From an uncultured Alphaproteobacteria bacterium (GTDB lineage Bacteria > Pseudomonadota > Alphaproteobacteria > HIMB59 > GCA-002718135): a stretch of DNA of 64,000 nt. The position numbers were made by a program, and so were the translations under genes. The stretch is taken from contig CACILT010000001.1 in assembly GCA_902587565.1 (NCBI GenBank), positions 1 through 64,000 of the forward strand, given 5' to 3'. Under the pieces are notes generated by a model. That model worked only from the letters and a program-made list of their open reading frames with translations, did no database searches and had not been told where the DNA came from. Below, in pieces: positions 1 through 10,403 of the stretch (positions within the stretch are counted from its first letter, which is position 1; each line of letters starts with the position of its first letter).

Positions 1-2
1 TC

Positions 3-1805
3 TCAAAAACAGGTGGTCACTTAGGAGCGGGGTTAGGTGTCGTTGAATTAACTGTAGCAATTCACTATGTTTTCAACACTCCACATGACAAGTTAATTTG
101 GGATGTAGGACATCAAGCGTATCCTCATAAAATTATAACAGGTAGAAAAAAAAATATTCAAACGCTGAGAAAAAAAGATGGAATATATGGCTTTGTTAGA
201 AGATCAGAAAGTGAATATGATCCATTTGGTACAGCTCATAGTTCAACAGCAGTTTCAGCAGGATTGGGAATAAAAGCTGCAAAAGATATAAATAAAGATA
301 ATTCAAAAGTTATATGTGTTGTTGGAGATGGTGCATTAAGTGCTGGCTTGGCATTTGAGGGCTTAAATAATGCTGGTGCCCAAAAAAAAGGTTTAATTGT
401 TATCCTTAATGATAATAAAATGTCAATTGATAAGCCGGTAGGTGCTATGAGCACCTATCTTACAAAGTTGCTATCATCTAAATCTTATTCAAGTTTAAGA
501 AATATTATAAAAAAAATTAGTAACACTTTTCCAAAAAATTTTAAGGAAACTCTTTCTAGAACTGAAGAATATTCTAAGGGGTTTATTTCCGGAGGTACTT
601 TATTTGAAGAATTAGGTTTTTATTATCTTGGGCCGATAGATGGGCATAACGTTAATAACTTGGTAAATGTTTTAGAAAATATTAGAGATAATAAGTTTGA
701 TAAACCAGTGTTTCTTCATTGTATAACTAAAAAAGGTAAAGGTTACAGTCCAGCAGAAAAATCAGAAGATAAATTTCATGGTGTAGAAAAGTTTAATATT
801 AATACAGGTAATTCAATTAAAAAAACAAATTTAAAATCTTACTCAAATGTCTTTGGAGAAAAACTTGTAAAACTTGCCGAAAATGATGAAAAAATTGTAG
901 CAATAACAGCTGCTATGATGTCTGGCACAGGATTAAAATTATTCCAACAAAATTTTGAAAAAAGATTTTTTGATGTTGGTATTGCTGAGCAACATGCTGT
1001 GACAATGGCAGCTGGATTAGCTACAGAGGGTTTCAAACCATTTGTTGCAATTTATTCAACATTTTTACAAAGAGCTTATGATCAAATCGTACATGATGTA
1101 GCGATTCAAAAATTACCTGTTAGATTTGCAATTGATAGAGCAGGGTTGGTAGGATCAGATGGTCCTACTCATGCTGGTTCATTTGATATTACTTTTTTAG
1201 CTACATTACCAAATTTTATACTAATGGCACCTAGCAATCAAAGAGAGTTATCTAATATGATAAATTTGTCTTGTGATATTAATGACAGACCATCTGCTTT
1301 TAGATTTCCAAGAGGGACAGGATCTGATGAATTATTTGATAATCAACCTACTGATATCAATATAGGAAAAGGATATATCTTAATTGAAGGAAATGATGTT
1401 GCTATCTTAAATTTGGGAACTAGATTAGAAAAATGTATTGAAGCGAGTAAGTTTCTAAATCAAAGTAATATTTATCCAACTATTGCAGATGCAAGATTTG
1501 CAAAACCACTAGATACACAATTAATTGACAATTTATTAAATAATCACAAGTATATTTTAACTATTGAAGAAGGATCTATAGGAGGATTTTCTTCACATTT
1601 GTTACATTATGTTCATAATATAAGATCAAAAAAGGATAATGTTGTAATAAAAAATTTGATTTTTCCAGATAGATTCGTTGAGCATATGACCCCTGATCAA
1701 CAGTATGAAGATATTCAAATGGATGCTGAGTCAATATTTAAAAAAGTTAATAGTTTTTATGAAAGTAAAATTATCGATATAAAAAATTTTAAATTAAAAC
1801 TTTAG
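3..1805 (+). CDS. dxs: 1-deoxy-D-xylulose-5-phosphate synthase, 5'-truncated by window edge
   Basis: Frame stays open upstream of the listed ORF (SKTGGHLGAGLGVVELTVAIHYVFNTPHDKLIWDVGHQAYPHKI); GDGALSAGLAFEGLNNAG, AEQHAVTMAAGLA and DRAGLVGSDGPTHAG motifs. Confidence 0.97.
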   Translation, partial: SKTGGHLGAGLGVVELTVAIHYVFNTPHDKLIWDVGHQAYPHKIITGRKKNIQTLRKKDGIYGFVRRSESEYDPFGTAHSSTAVSAGLGIKAAKDINKDNSKVICVVGDGALSAGLAFEGLNNAGAQKKGLIVILNDNKMSIDKPVGAMSTYLTKLLSSKSYSSLRNIIKKISNTFPKNFKETLSRTEEYSKGFISGGTLFEELGFYYLGPIDGHNVNNLVNVLENIRDNKFDKPVFLHCITKKGKGYSPAEKSEDKFHGVEKFNINTGNSIKKTNLKSYSNVFGEKLVKLAENDEKIVAITAAMMSGTGLKLFQQNFEKRFFDVGIAEQHAVTMAAGLATEGFKPFVAIYSTFLQRAYDQIVHDVAIQKLPVRFAIDRAGLVGSDGPTHAGSFDITFLATLPNFILMAPSNQRELSNMINLSCDINDRPSAFRFPRGTGSDELFDNQPTDINIGKGYILIEGNDVAILNLGTRLEKCIEASKFLNQSNIYPTIADARFAKPLDTQLIDNLLNNHKYILTIEEGSIGGFSSHLLHYVHNIRSKKDNVVIKNLIFPDRFVEHMTPDQQYEDIQMDAESIFKKVNSFYESKIIDIKNFKLKL

Positions 1806-1835
1806 TTCTTAATAAAAATTTAATTAAATTAAATA

Positions 1836-2621
1836 ATGAAAAAAATTAACATTTTACATAAAAGTTTTACTAAACCAATAAGCTGCTTAACAGCTTATTC
1901 CCCATCAATTGCTAATATTTTAGATGGAAAAATTGACTTAATTCTTGTTGGAGACTCCTTAGGATCAACTCTCTATGGAATGAAAAATACTCAAGAAGTT
2001 ACAATAGAGATGATGAAAAATCATGGGGCAGCAGTAAATAAAGTAGTTAATAAAAGTTTAAAGGTTTTAGATATGCCTTATAATACATATGAAAACAAAG
2101 TTGACGCATTAAAAAATGCAAAAATATTGTTAAATTGTTGTCAACCCGATTTATTGAAATTAGAAATTGATAAAAAAAAATTATTTATTTTAAAATACTT
2201 AGTAAGTAAAAAAATTAATATCATTTCACACATAGGTGTAACACCACAAAGCTTTAAAAACTTTAATAAAATTAAAATTTTAGGAAAAACTATTAGAGAA
2301 AAAAACTATTTGTTAAACCTAGCTAAAGAATCAGAAAAGCTTGGAGCAAAAGCAATTTTACTAGAATGCGTAACGACAGACACAGCTAAACTAATTACAG
2401 ATAGTATCTCAATACCGACTATAGGAATCGGTGCTTCAAAATTTTGTGATGGTCAAGTTTTAGTATTTGATGATCTAATAAACTTAACCACAAATAATAA
2501 AAAACCAAAATTTGTAAAAAATTATTTAAATTTTAATAAAATGGCTTCTGATGCAGTAAAAAAATATAACAAAGAAGTTAAGCTTAAAAAATTTCCAAGT
2601 ACAAAATTTAGCTATAGTTAG
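1836..2621 (+). CDS. panB: 3-methyl-2-oxobutanoate hydroxymethyltransferase
   Basis: LTAYSPSIANILD, LVGDSLGSTLYG, HIGVTPQ, LLECV, IPTIGIGASKFCDGQVLV motifs; somewhat divergent. Confidence 0.9.
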   Translation: MKKINILHKSFTKPISCLTAYSPSIANILDGKIDLILVGDSLGSTLYGMKNTQEVTIEMMKNHGAAVNKVVNKSLKVLDMPYNTYENKVDALKNAKILLNCCQPDLLKLEIDKKKLFILKYLVSKKINIISHIGVTPQSFKNFNKIKILGKTIREKNYLLNLAKESEKLGAKAILLECVTTDTAKLITDSISIPTIGIGASKFCDGQVLVFDDLINLTTNNKKPKFVKNYLNFNKMASDAVKKYNKEVKLKKFPSTKFSYS

Positions 2622-3250
2622 TCCAAATTTGTAAAAGAGTTATTATTATCTAAAAATTTTATCAAACCAGAATTGATTTGATACCATAAACCAATTATAT
2701 TTAATTTATTTTCATTTATTAATTTATTGATAAACTCATACTCACGTAAATTTCTAATTGATTGTTTTATATTTTCTTGTTCAAAAAATGTTAATTTTTG
2801 ATCTTCTGAAAGATCGCCTGGGATCTTACTGTAAATTTTACTTAAACAGCTTACCCACTTGTCTATATATTCAAAATTATTTACTTTTTTATTTTCTTTT
2901 ATTTTTTTATGATAATATTCAATGCCTCCACAATTTGAATGTCCTAATATAATCAAATTAGGGATCTTTAGAACCTTTAAACCGTATTCAATAGCTGATA
3001 ATGTTTGTATGTTTTCTTGTTTGTCATTTATTGATGGAATTATATTAGCGATATTTCGGTGTATAAAATAATCTCCAATTTTACCATCAAAAATAGTATT
3101 CTCAAGAATTCTAGAATCACAACAGGTAATAATTACAGCAATTGGTTTTTGAAGATTTCTGGAAGCTGTAATGTAAATTTCTTTATATTCCTCAAAAGTA
3201 TTGTTTTTCCAGTTTCGATATCTTTCAGTTAAAAATTTTGGTATTTCCAT
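2618..3250 (-). CDS. beta-class carbonic anhydrase
   Basis: CCDSRI and GHSNCGG zinc/active-site motifs, about 210 aa. Confidence 0.92.
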   Translation of the reverse strand: MEIPKFLTERYRNWKNNTFEEYKEIYITASRNLQKPIAVIITCCDSRILENTIFDGKIGDYFIHRNIANIIPSINDKQENIQTLSAIEYGLKVLKIPNLIILGHSNCGGIEYYHKKIKENKKVNNFEYIDKWVSCLSKIYSKIPGDLSEDQKLTFFEQENIKQSIRNLREYEFINKLINENKLNIIGLWYQINSGLIKFLDNNNSFTNLD

Positions 3251-3290
3251 AATGCTATTTTTTATAAAATTATCTATATATCAAATTTAT

Positions 3291-4265
3291 ATGAAAAAGG
3301 AAATTAGTAGAAAATTTTGTGTAGCTCCAATGATGGGTTACACAACGCCTTATGCAAGAAAACTTTATAGAATTCTATCTAATAATAGTTTTCTATTTAG
3401 TGAAATGATAGCAACAAAGACTTTAATATATTCTCAGAATAGAGAAAAAATAATCGATAATGATTTTAATAATCCAGTTGCACTTCAAGTAGGTGGTTCG
3501 GAAATTGACGAACTAAAAAAAGCTTCTAAAATTGCAATAAATTATAATTATGATGAAATTAATTTAAATGTAGGTTGTCCAAGTAAAGCTGTACAAAAAG
3601 GAAGTTTTGGTGCTTGCTTAATGCAAAATAAACAACTTGTTAGAAACTGTATTGAAGCATTACAAAACGATAGAATCGAAGCTACATTAAAGTGTAGGTT
3701 AGGATTAGGAAATAAATTAAATTATGAATTTTTTGAAGAATTTATAGATGAGATATCTAAAAGTGGTATTAGTGTTATTTATGTTCACGCAAGAAATGCC
3801 ATATTAAATGGTATAAGCCCTCAAGGAAATAGAACTATACCTCCACTCAATTATGATTATGTAAAAGAAATTAAAAAAAAATATCCTAAAATTACATTTA
3901 TATTAAATGGAGGAATAAATAATTTAAATATGGCAAAAGATCTCCTTAAGGAATTTGATGGTGTTATGGTAGGGCGTTTGATTAAAAATAACCCATTTAT
4001 TTTAAAAGAAGTAGATAAAAAAATTTTTGAAGAAAAAAATAAGTTTGTTGATGAGTCAATAATTAATAATTATTTTAATTATATAAAACCAAAAGTTGGT
4101 CTTGAATCTATTTTTAGATTATTAAGCCCTCTTTTAAATATCTTTTTTTCAATTCCTAATAGCAAGATATATAAGTCCAAAATTAATGAATATATGAAGA
4201 ATCAGAACATTAATTTAATAGAAGAGTTATTAATTAAATTTGTTAATGAAAAAAACCTAACTTAG
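3291..4265 (+). CDS. dusA: tRNA-dihydrouridine synthase (DusA type); start placed at internal ATG
   Basis: FCVAPMMGYTTPYAR, NLNVGCPSKAVQKGSFGACLM, NGGINN motifs; the ORF start at 3201 overlaps the divergent carbonic anhydrase, so ATG 3291 is preferred. Confidence 0.9.
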   Translation: MKKEISRKFCVAPMMGYTTPYARKLYRILSNNSFLFSEMIATKTLIYSQNREKIIDNDFNNPVALQVGGSEIDELKKASKIAINYNYDEINLNVGCPSKAVQKGSFGACLMQNKQLVRNCIEALQNDRIEATLKCRLGLGNKLNYEFFEEFIDEISKSGISVIYVHARNAILNGISPQGNRTIPPLNYDYVKEIKKKYPKITFILNGGINNLNMAKDLLKEFDGVMVGRLIKNNPFILKEVDKKIFEEKNKFVDESIINNYFNYIKPKVGLESIFRLLSPLLNIFFSIPNSKIYKSKINEYMKNQNINLIEELLIKFVNEKNLT

Positions 4266-4269
4266 TTCA

Positions 4270-4800
4270 TTAATAAGGTATGTGATACGAAAAACTAAGT
4301 ACTTCAACTCCGGGATTTTTATCACCCAAGTTAGCGTTCGAAATATGACTAAAAGAAACCCCAATTCTGTTTTTATTTTTTAATTCATAACTTAACTCTA
4401 TTGAAGTTCTAAATTGAAGGTCGTTTCCTAGGTTTTTTCCTGACCCGTCATCATAGTAACCAGCACCAAAACTAGGTGTAAAATAGTATTTACTATTTTT
4501 CCGTTCAAATAATTCGCCCAAGTTGTCTTCGAAATAAACTCCAGCTAAAAGGTAAGAAGCTGAGTCATTAGTGTATTCAATACCAAAGAATGGCTTAAGG
4601 AAAAAGAAGTTGTCCTCTTTAGGACCTATCTCTAACAAAGAGTAATCCAGACGTCTTTCAAAACGTAAATCAGTTGCTGGATTTTTTTCAGATCCGTCAA
4701 ATTTTAAGTCATAAATTCCGATACCAAAAACATTCAAATCTTTTGAGTTTGCTACTATTGGAATTAACAAAGATATTATGAATATTCCTAAGAGTTTCAT
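4270..4800 (-). CDS. PagL-like lipid A 3-O-deacylase / acyloxyacyl hydrolase family outer membrane protein
   Basis: Signal peptide; C-terminal FSHISNANLGDKNPGVEVLSFSYHIPY matches the PagL H-x-SN...NPG-x-E signature. Confidence 0.8.
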   Translation of the reverse strand: MKLLGIFIISLLIPIVANSKDLNVFGIGIYDLKFDGSEKNPATDLRFERRLDYSLLEIGPKEDNFFFLKPFFGIEYTNDSASYLLAGVYFEDNLGELFERKNSKYYFTPSFGAGYYDDGSGKNLGNDLQFRTSIELSYELKNKNRIGVSFSHISNANLGDKNPGVEVLSFSYHIPY

Positions 4801-4830
4801 ATCACTATTTTATTACTATTTAGTGAAGTA

Positions 4831-5697
4831 TCAAATAAAAAATTCTTTATTTTCTTGAGATATTTCCAATAAAGTTTTTTTGAGTTTTCCCAAAGCTTTT
4901 GTTTCGATTTGTCTTACTCTCTCTTTACTAATTTTAAGCATATGCCCTAGCTCATCAAGTGTAATACTTTTCTCTCTAAATTTTCTTAATTTAATGATTT
5001 TTTTTTCTCTTTCATTAAGAGTGTTTATCGCTTTATCTATGAGATCTTTTTTTACTTTTTTATCATTAATATTTTCAAAATTTTCTTCTGGATTTTCGCG
5101 TTCATCAGCTAATAGACTCATCAAATCATTTTCTGTTTCATTGTCTACTTTTTGATTGAGATGTAAATCACCGCCGGTAAGTCTTGACTCCATATTCTGA
5201 ACCTCAATTGATTTTACATTCAACATATTAGATACTTTATTTATTTCATTCTGACCCATATATTCACGAGATACATCGTTTATCTGTTGTTTAATTTTTT
5301 TTAAGTTAAAAAATAATGCTTTTTGTGATGCAGTCGAACCGGTTCTTACGACAGACCAGTTTTTAAGTATGTAGTCTTGAATAGATGCCCTAATCCACCA
5401 AGAAGCATAAGTAGACAGTCTAAAATCTTTAGAGGTATCAAATTTTTCAAGAGCATGCATTATACCTAAGACACCCTCGTGAATTAAATCATCAATGGGA
5501 AGACCATAACTTGAGTATTTTCTGGCATATGAAACTGCAAGTCTTAAATAGGCATTCAATATTTTTTGGAGGGCTTTTGGATTTTTATTATCCCTCCAAT
5601 CATTGATAAAAGTGAATTCTTCTTCTTTCTCTAGAATCGCTGCTTTTTTGGAGAAATCAATTAGCTTACTTGAAAAATATGCGTTAATTTTGCTCAT
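4831..5697 (-). CDS. rpoH: RNA polymerase sigma-32 factor
   Basis: Sigma70 regions 2 and 4: DLIHEGVLGIMHALEKFD, RLSTYASWWIRASIQDYILKNWS, ERVRQIETKALGKLKK. Confidence 0.93.
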   Translation of the reverse strand: MSKINAYFSSKLIDFSKKAAILEKEEEFTFINDWRDNKNPKALQKILNAYLRLAVSYARKYSSYGLPIDDLIHEGVLGIMHALEKFDTSKDFRLSTYASWWIRASIQDYILKNWSVVRTGSTASQKALFFNLKKIKQQINDVSREYMGQNEINKVSNMLNVKSIEVQNMESRLTGGDLHLNQKVDNETENDLMSLLADERENPEENFENINDKKVKKDLIDKAINTLNEREKKIIKLRKFREKSITLDELGHMLKISKERVRQIETKALGKLKKTLLEISQENKEFFI

Positions 5698-5728
5698 ATT
5701 GATTTATACGTAGTATTTTCAATATGGA

Positions 5729-6541
5729 TCAATTATTTTCAAATAAATCTAAAATTTCTCCATTTTCATTAAAAATTCCGCATAAAATCCTCTTATTTGA
5801 TAGAGGTTGTTTAAATAGTGTGCAAACTATACTATCATTTAATGAACTAGTTTTATGATCATGACCAGATTGGTATCCTCTTACAATTTTCGAAAAAGTT
5901 GAATATGGTTTGTTGATTGTTGAAAAATTTTGGAAACCCCACCAAAAACAGTCATTTTGTGCAGATAAAGGCCTGGTTATATCAACTCCCCTATTAACAA
6001 ATAATATTTTTTTTGTACTGCTATATGCAGCGTGTTTGAGATTCAGGAAATATTGTTTGTGGCCAGGACAACTGCTTAATATTGAATTTAGCTTTGAAGC
6101 CCATCTTGATATAGAAATAGTTCCAGAAGTAGAAATGCTTCTAACTTCATTTTCACTGAAACCATATGAGTTGATAGAACTATTAACTCCGTGTTCAAAC
6201 ATCCACTTAAGTATTTCCTGAGGATTTGGTGCCAAATGAAGTTGTAGGAGTTTACTAAACATTTCTTCTTGAGCTCCTCTTAAAAAAATAATTTTGTTAG
6301 ATTTCAAGGTATGTTTTGCCATTAATTTAAAACGCAAATTTAAAACACTACTTAAAGTCTCTTTTGAATGCTGACCAAGACCAATAATATTTCCAAGGAA
6401 AATCAATACATCATCTTGATCAAAATTTTCAATTATAAATTTTTTAATTGAGTTAAAAGCTAATAAATTCGAATGAATTGAACCTATGGCCCATATTTTA
6501 TTTACATTTTTGATCTCAACAAAATTGCTTTTATTTTCCAA
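5729..6541 (-). CDS. PPP-type metallophosphoesterase homologue with substituted catalytic motifs (probable pseudoenzyme)
   Basis: Overall architecture recognisable (IWAIGSIHSN, FLGNIIGLG, FLRGAQEEM, RGVDITRPLSAQNDCFWWG) but GDxHG, GDxVDRG and GNHE are altered. Confidence 0.6.
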   Translation of the reverse strand: MENKSNFVEIKNVNKIWAIGSIHSNLLAFNSIKKFIIENFDQDDVLIFLGNIIGLGQHSKETLSSVLNLRFKLMAKHTLKSNKIIFLRGAQEEMFSKLLQLHLAPNPQEILKWMFEHGVNSSINSYGFSENEVRSISTSGTISISRWASKLNSILSSCPGHKQYFLNLKHAAYSSTKKILFVNRGVDITRPLSAQNDCFWWGFQNFSTINKPYSTFSKIVRGYQSGHDHKTSSLNDSIVCTLFKQPLSNKRILCGIFNENGEILDLFENN

Positions 6542-6545
6542 GATA

Positions 6546-7049
6546 CTATTTTTTATTTAAGATTTGTTCAATTTTTTCTGTAGACTGAAAATAGTCAGTT
6601 TTTTCAACTGCAGCAACCTCTCTTGCGAGACGCTCAATGGCAACTTGGAACATTTGTCTTTCACTGTAAGATTGTTCAGATTGACTATTCTTTCTAAATA
6701 AATCTCTTACAACTTCAGATATCTTAATTGGATCGCCTGAAAAAATTTTTGCTTCATATTCTTGTGCACGTCTACTCCACATAATGCGCCTAATTTTTGG
6801 TTTTAACTTTAAAGTTGAAAAGACTTCATCAATTATTTTTTTTGAAGATATTTTTCTTAAACCTACTTCTTTTTGCTTATCTAATGGAACTCTTATTACA
6901 AGTTTGGATTGTTCCATTTTAACAACATAAAATTTGGTTTTTATACTAGAAATTTCCATTGTCTCAATTTTCTCAATCTCACCAACACCATGTTTTGGAT
7001 AAACAACAACTTCACCAATTTTGAAATCATTTATTTTCTTTTTTTTCAT
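6546..7049 (-). CDS. carD: CarD family transcriptional regulator
   Basis: FKIGEVVVYPKHGVGEIEKIE N-terminal CarD domain; about 167 aa. Confidence 0.92.
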   Translation of the reverse strand: MKKKKINDFKIGEVVVYPKHGVGEIEKIETMEISSIKTKFYVVKMEQSKLVIRVPLDKQKEVGLRKISSKKIIDEVFSTLKLKPKIRRIMWSRRAQEYEAKIFSGDPIKISEVVRDLFRKNSQSEQSYSERQMFQVAIERLAREVAAVEKTDYFQSTEKIEQILNKK

Positions 7050-7382
7050 TTAACTTCCTGGTTTTTCACTAAAATGCTTTTCAAATTTATCTTTTACACT
7101 TTGCCATTTTTCAGCGTCTTTTGGAGGTTCTTTTTTTTCATTTATGTTTGGCCATATTTCTGAAAACTTTCTATTAATTTCTGCCCATTTCTCAATTCCA
7201 TCCTCTGTATCAGAAAGTATTGCTTCAACTGGACACTCTGGTTCGCAAACTCCACAATCAATACATTCGTCTGGATGGATTACCAACATATTTTCACCTT
7301 CATAAAAACAATCAACTGGACATACCTCCACGCAATCCATGTGTTTGCATTTTATACATTTTTCATCAACAACATAAGTCAT
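7050..7382 (-). CDS. fdxA: 7Fe/8Fe ferredoxin
   Basis: [55 protein letters not shown]. Confidence 0.96.
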   Translation of the reverse strand: MTYVVDEKCIKCKHMDCVEVCPVDCFYEGENMLVIHPDECIDCGVCEPECPVEAILSDTEDGIEKWAEINRKFSEIWPNINEKKEPPKDAEKWQSVKDKFEKHFSEKPGS

Positions 7383-7389
7383 ATTAATA

Positions 7390-7833
7390 TTATTTTTTAT
7401 TTAGAGCTCTTTTTCTAGCATTTCCAGAATCTACATCAGAAATATAGAGTAACCCGGCAAGTCTTCTTATAAGATTTGACTCAAAATCATCAAGCTTGCC
7501 ATCGGATAGCACTATTTCCCATAAAGTTTGTATTAGATAAAGTTTTTTTTCGTTTGTAAAATTTTTATTAATAAATGATGTGTAACTATGAAGAGATTTT
7601 GAGTTGTCTTTATTATTTATTGCTTGATCTAAAACATCATTTACTTCATTTAAATCTTCATTAAAAGTGTTTACCAAACTTTCTTTAATTTTATTTAATT
7701 CAGTTTCATCTATATTGCCATCAGTATATGCAGCTTCAATCATCAATCCACATAATAATTCAAGATTTTTACTATCTGTTTTTTGATCAGTGGTAGTAGT
7801 AGTTTTTAAAATGTTTTTTAATAAATTTATCAA
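7390..7833 (-). CDS. TerB family protein
   Basis: [20 protein letters not shown] and [24 protein letters not shown]. Confidence 0.8.
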   Translation of the reverse strand: MINLLKNILKTTTTTDQKTDSKNLELLCGLMIEAAYTDGNIDETELNKIKESLVNTFNEDLNEVNDVLDQAINNKDNSKSLHSYTSFINKNFTNEKKLYLIQTLWEIVLSDGKLDDFESNLIRRLAGLLYISDVDSGNARKRALNKK

Positions 7834-7855
7834 TCTTATACCTATAAGTATACTA

Positions 7856-10399
7856 TTAAAGAAGTTTTTCTAAAACTGCAAAGGGAGAATTAGGATCTCT
7901 TTTAATATTATTTAATTTATTTTTCTTATTTGTTTTTTTATTTTTTTTGATCGTTTTTTTTGTATTTTTTTTATTATTAGAAAGGAAAAATAATTTTTTT
8001 GTATCAGCAATTGTTAGATTTTCGTAACCACAAAATTTCATAATATCTCTCAATTGATCACTATTACACCCAATTGGGTTCATTAATTCTGACGATTCTA
8101 AGAAAGGCCCTTTCTTTATTTTTTGTCTAGCAAGATAAAAAATTTTTTCAAATATATCTATTCTAAACATAAAATTTTTAATATTTACATAACCAATTGA
8201 TTGCCAGTAACTATCAGGCATTCTAATATTTGATGTGAAAGATACTCTTCCATTTAGTGGAAGAGGTAAAAATTCATCTATTTCTTTTTGATAGAATACT
8301 TTCCATAAAATTGCACAAAACTCTATTGGTTTTTTCTTTAATAAATTTGGTATATAAAAATATTTAGCTCCTATTCTAATTCCTAATTTGGAAATTTGAA
8401 GTTTGCTCTCTTGTGAAATATTCTTTAGAGAATTTCTAAACTTTTCAATAGGAAAATTTCCAAAATTTTCGAAACAGTTGAAAATAATAGCTCTAATTTC
8501 GGTATTAATATTGTCATCAATATTTTTACTGAGCGGATAAAGTGTTTCATTTATTTCACCGTCTAACCATTTTTGAAGCTTAGCTGATATCAATAATTTA
8601 TTTTCAGAAGATAAGTACTCAGAATTCAAAGCATCTGCAATCGGTCTATATATAGATTTACCTTTTTTCAGTTTTCCAACAGCTTCATCTCCCCAAAAAA
8701 TAAAAGTTTCATCCTTTATTTTGGACTTACTAATCTCTCCAAAATTAATCGAATCTAATGGAGCTTTTAAAAAATTTTCTACTTTTTCATCAATCATAAT
8801 TCTTACTGATTTATTAACATTAGTAATAGAAAAAAGAGATTGTGAAAATAATTTTTTCTCTTTAATCATATCAAATCCTACTATTATGCCAAATTTAGTA
8901 TTTTCTAAAAATATTTCATTTTTATTTTTTTTAAGAATTGCTTCAATATTTTGAAATTTCGTTTGTTCGATAAAAAATTTAGAAGAATGGTCAATGAATT
9001 TTTTTGTCAAACTTTCATGAAGTTGATCTGATAATTCATTTTCTATTTCTTGAGTTTTTTCTTTCCAATAGTGAGAATTTTTTAACCATGCATGATTATT
9101 TGAGATATATGTCCATGTTCTAATTTGAGAAATTTTAATAGAAAGTTCCGGTATACCTCCAGAATAATTGTTAAGTCTTCTAACTTTTTTACTTATCCAT
9201 TCTTCAGGAAAATAATAATTATTTTTAATTAAAATAAGAAAAATACTTTTTAAAAGTAATAAATAATTATCATTAGATAGTTTTTCAAAATCTGGAATTT
9301 GACATATATCCCATAATAATTCGAGATTTTTACGTGAGCTAAGTTTTTTTTTTATTTCATTATCATCAATTAGATTTCGAAAATTTAGTTCATCTAAAGC
9401 ATTTTTTTTATGAATAAAAAAATTATGAATTGGATATTTTTTTAATGAAGATAGAAGTAATTCTATTGAGTTAAAATTTAAATTGCTATTTCTCCAATAA
9501 ATTTTTTGTATACTATCAAAATTATGATTTTCTATTTGTTGTATTATTAGAGGATCTAAATTACCTGCTTCTTTAGTATAACTAAATGTTCCATCTTGTT
9601 TATACCTACCTGCTCTTCCAGCTATTTGCGCAATTTCATTAGGGGCAAGACTTCGATTGTATCTTCCATCAAATTTTTCAAGAGATGAAAAATTAACATG
9701 ATTAATATTTAGATTTAAACCCATGCCAATAGCATCTGTAGCTACAAGATAATCAACATTTTTATTTTCGTATACTTCAACTTGAGCGTTTCTTGTTCTT
9801 GGACTAAGTGATCCTAAAACTACAGCAGTGCCCCCTTTATGCGTTCGAATATTATCGGCAATTTCATAGACTTTATTAATATTAAATGCAATTATCGCAG
9901 ATCTTGGCTCAAGTTTAGAAAAATTTTGTTTTCTTAAAAACGTAAGCTGAGAAAATCGTTTCTTTTTCTCTACTACAATATTTGGATAGATTTTTTTAAG
10001 CAAGTTTTCTATATTTAAAGATCCTAAAAAAATAGTTTGAAAGGCCCCCCTAAAGTTTAGAATTCTGTCTGTAAAAATATGTCCTCTTTCATAATCTGCT
10101 GCTAATTGAATTTCATCTATAATTATACAATCTACGCTGATGTTTTTAGGCATTGATTCAACAGTGCAAAAATAATATTTTGCTTCTTTAGGAAGAATTT
10201 TTTCTTCACCTGTTATTAATGCTACATTATTTAGACCAATTTTTTTTACAGCTTTATCATAATTTTCTCTAGCAAGTAATCTTAATGGGAAACCGAAAAT
10301 GCCTGACGAAAAAGAAAATAACTTCTCAAACGCTAAATAAGTTTTTCCTGTGTTAGTAGGCCCAAGTATAGCTAGCAAATTATCATCTTCATTATACAT
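7856..10399 (-). CDS. SUV3-like ATP-dependent RNA helicase with Lys-rich C-terminal tail
   Basis: GPTNTGKTYLA Walker A, IIDEIQL, ATDAIGMGLNLNINHVNF, QIAGRAGR; tail KKNTKKTIKKNKKTNKKNK. Confidence 0.9.
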   Translation of the reverse strand: MYNEDDNLLAILGPTNTGKTYLAFEKLFSFSSGIFGFPLRLLARENYDKAVKKIGLNNVALITGEEKILPKEAKYYFCTVESMPKNISVDCIIIDEIQLAADYERGHIFTDRILNFRGAFQTIFLGSLNIENLLKKIYPNIVVEKKKRFSQLTFLRKQNFSKLEPRSAIIAFNINKVYEIADNIRTHKGGTAVVLGSLSPRTRNAQVEVYENKNVDYLVATDAIGMGLNLNINHVNFSSLEKFDGRYNRSLAPNEIAQIAGRAGRYKQDGTFSYTKEAGNLDPLIIQQIENHNFDSIQKIYWRNSNLNFNSIELLLSSLKKYPIHNFFIHKKNALDELNFRNLIDDNEIKKKLSSRKNLELLWDICQIPDFEKLSNDNYLLLLKSIFLILIKNNYYFPEEWISKKVRRLNNYSGGIPELSIKISQIRTWTYISNNHAWLKNSHYWKEKTQEIENELSDQLHESLTKKFIDHSSKFFIEQTKFQNIEAILKKNKNEIFLENTKFGIIVGFDMIKEKKLFSQSLFSITNVNKSVRIMIDEKVENFLKAPLDSINFGEISKSKIKDETFIFWGDEAVGKLKKGKSIYRPIADALNSEYLSSENKLLISAKLQKWLDGEINETLYPLSKNIDDNINTEIRAIIFNCFENFGNFPIEKFRNSLKNISQESKLQISKLGIRIGAKYFYIPNLLKKKPIEFCAILWKVFYQKEIDEFLPLPLNGRVSFTSNIRMPDSYWQSIGYVNIKNFMFRIDIFEKIFYLARQKIKKGPFLESSELMNPIGCNSDQLRDIMKFCGYENLTIADTKKLFFLSNNKKNTKKTIKKNKKTNKKNKLNNIKRDPNSPFAVLEKLL

Positions 10400-10403
10400 G
10401 TAA

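Noticed and set aside
236-454. 72-aa minus-strand ORF in dxs, and similar short antisense ORFs (839-1036, 4880-5155, 5910-6221, 11659-11973, 12389-12598, 16992-17252)
   Set aside because: All overlap conserved coding frames on the other strand and show no domain signature
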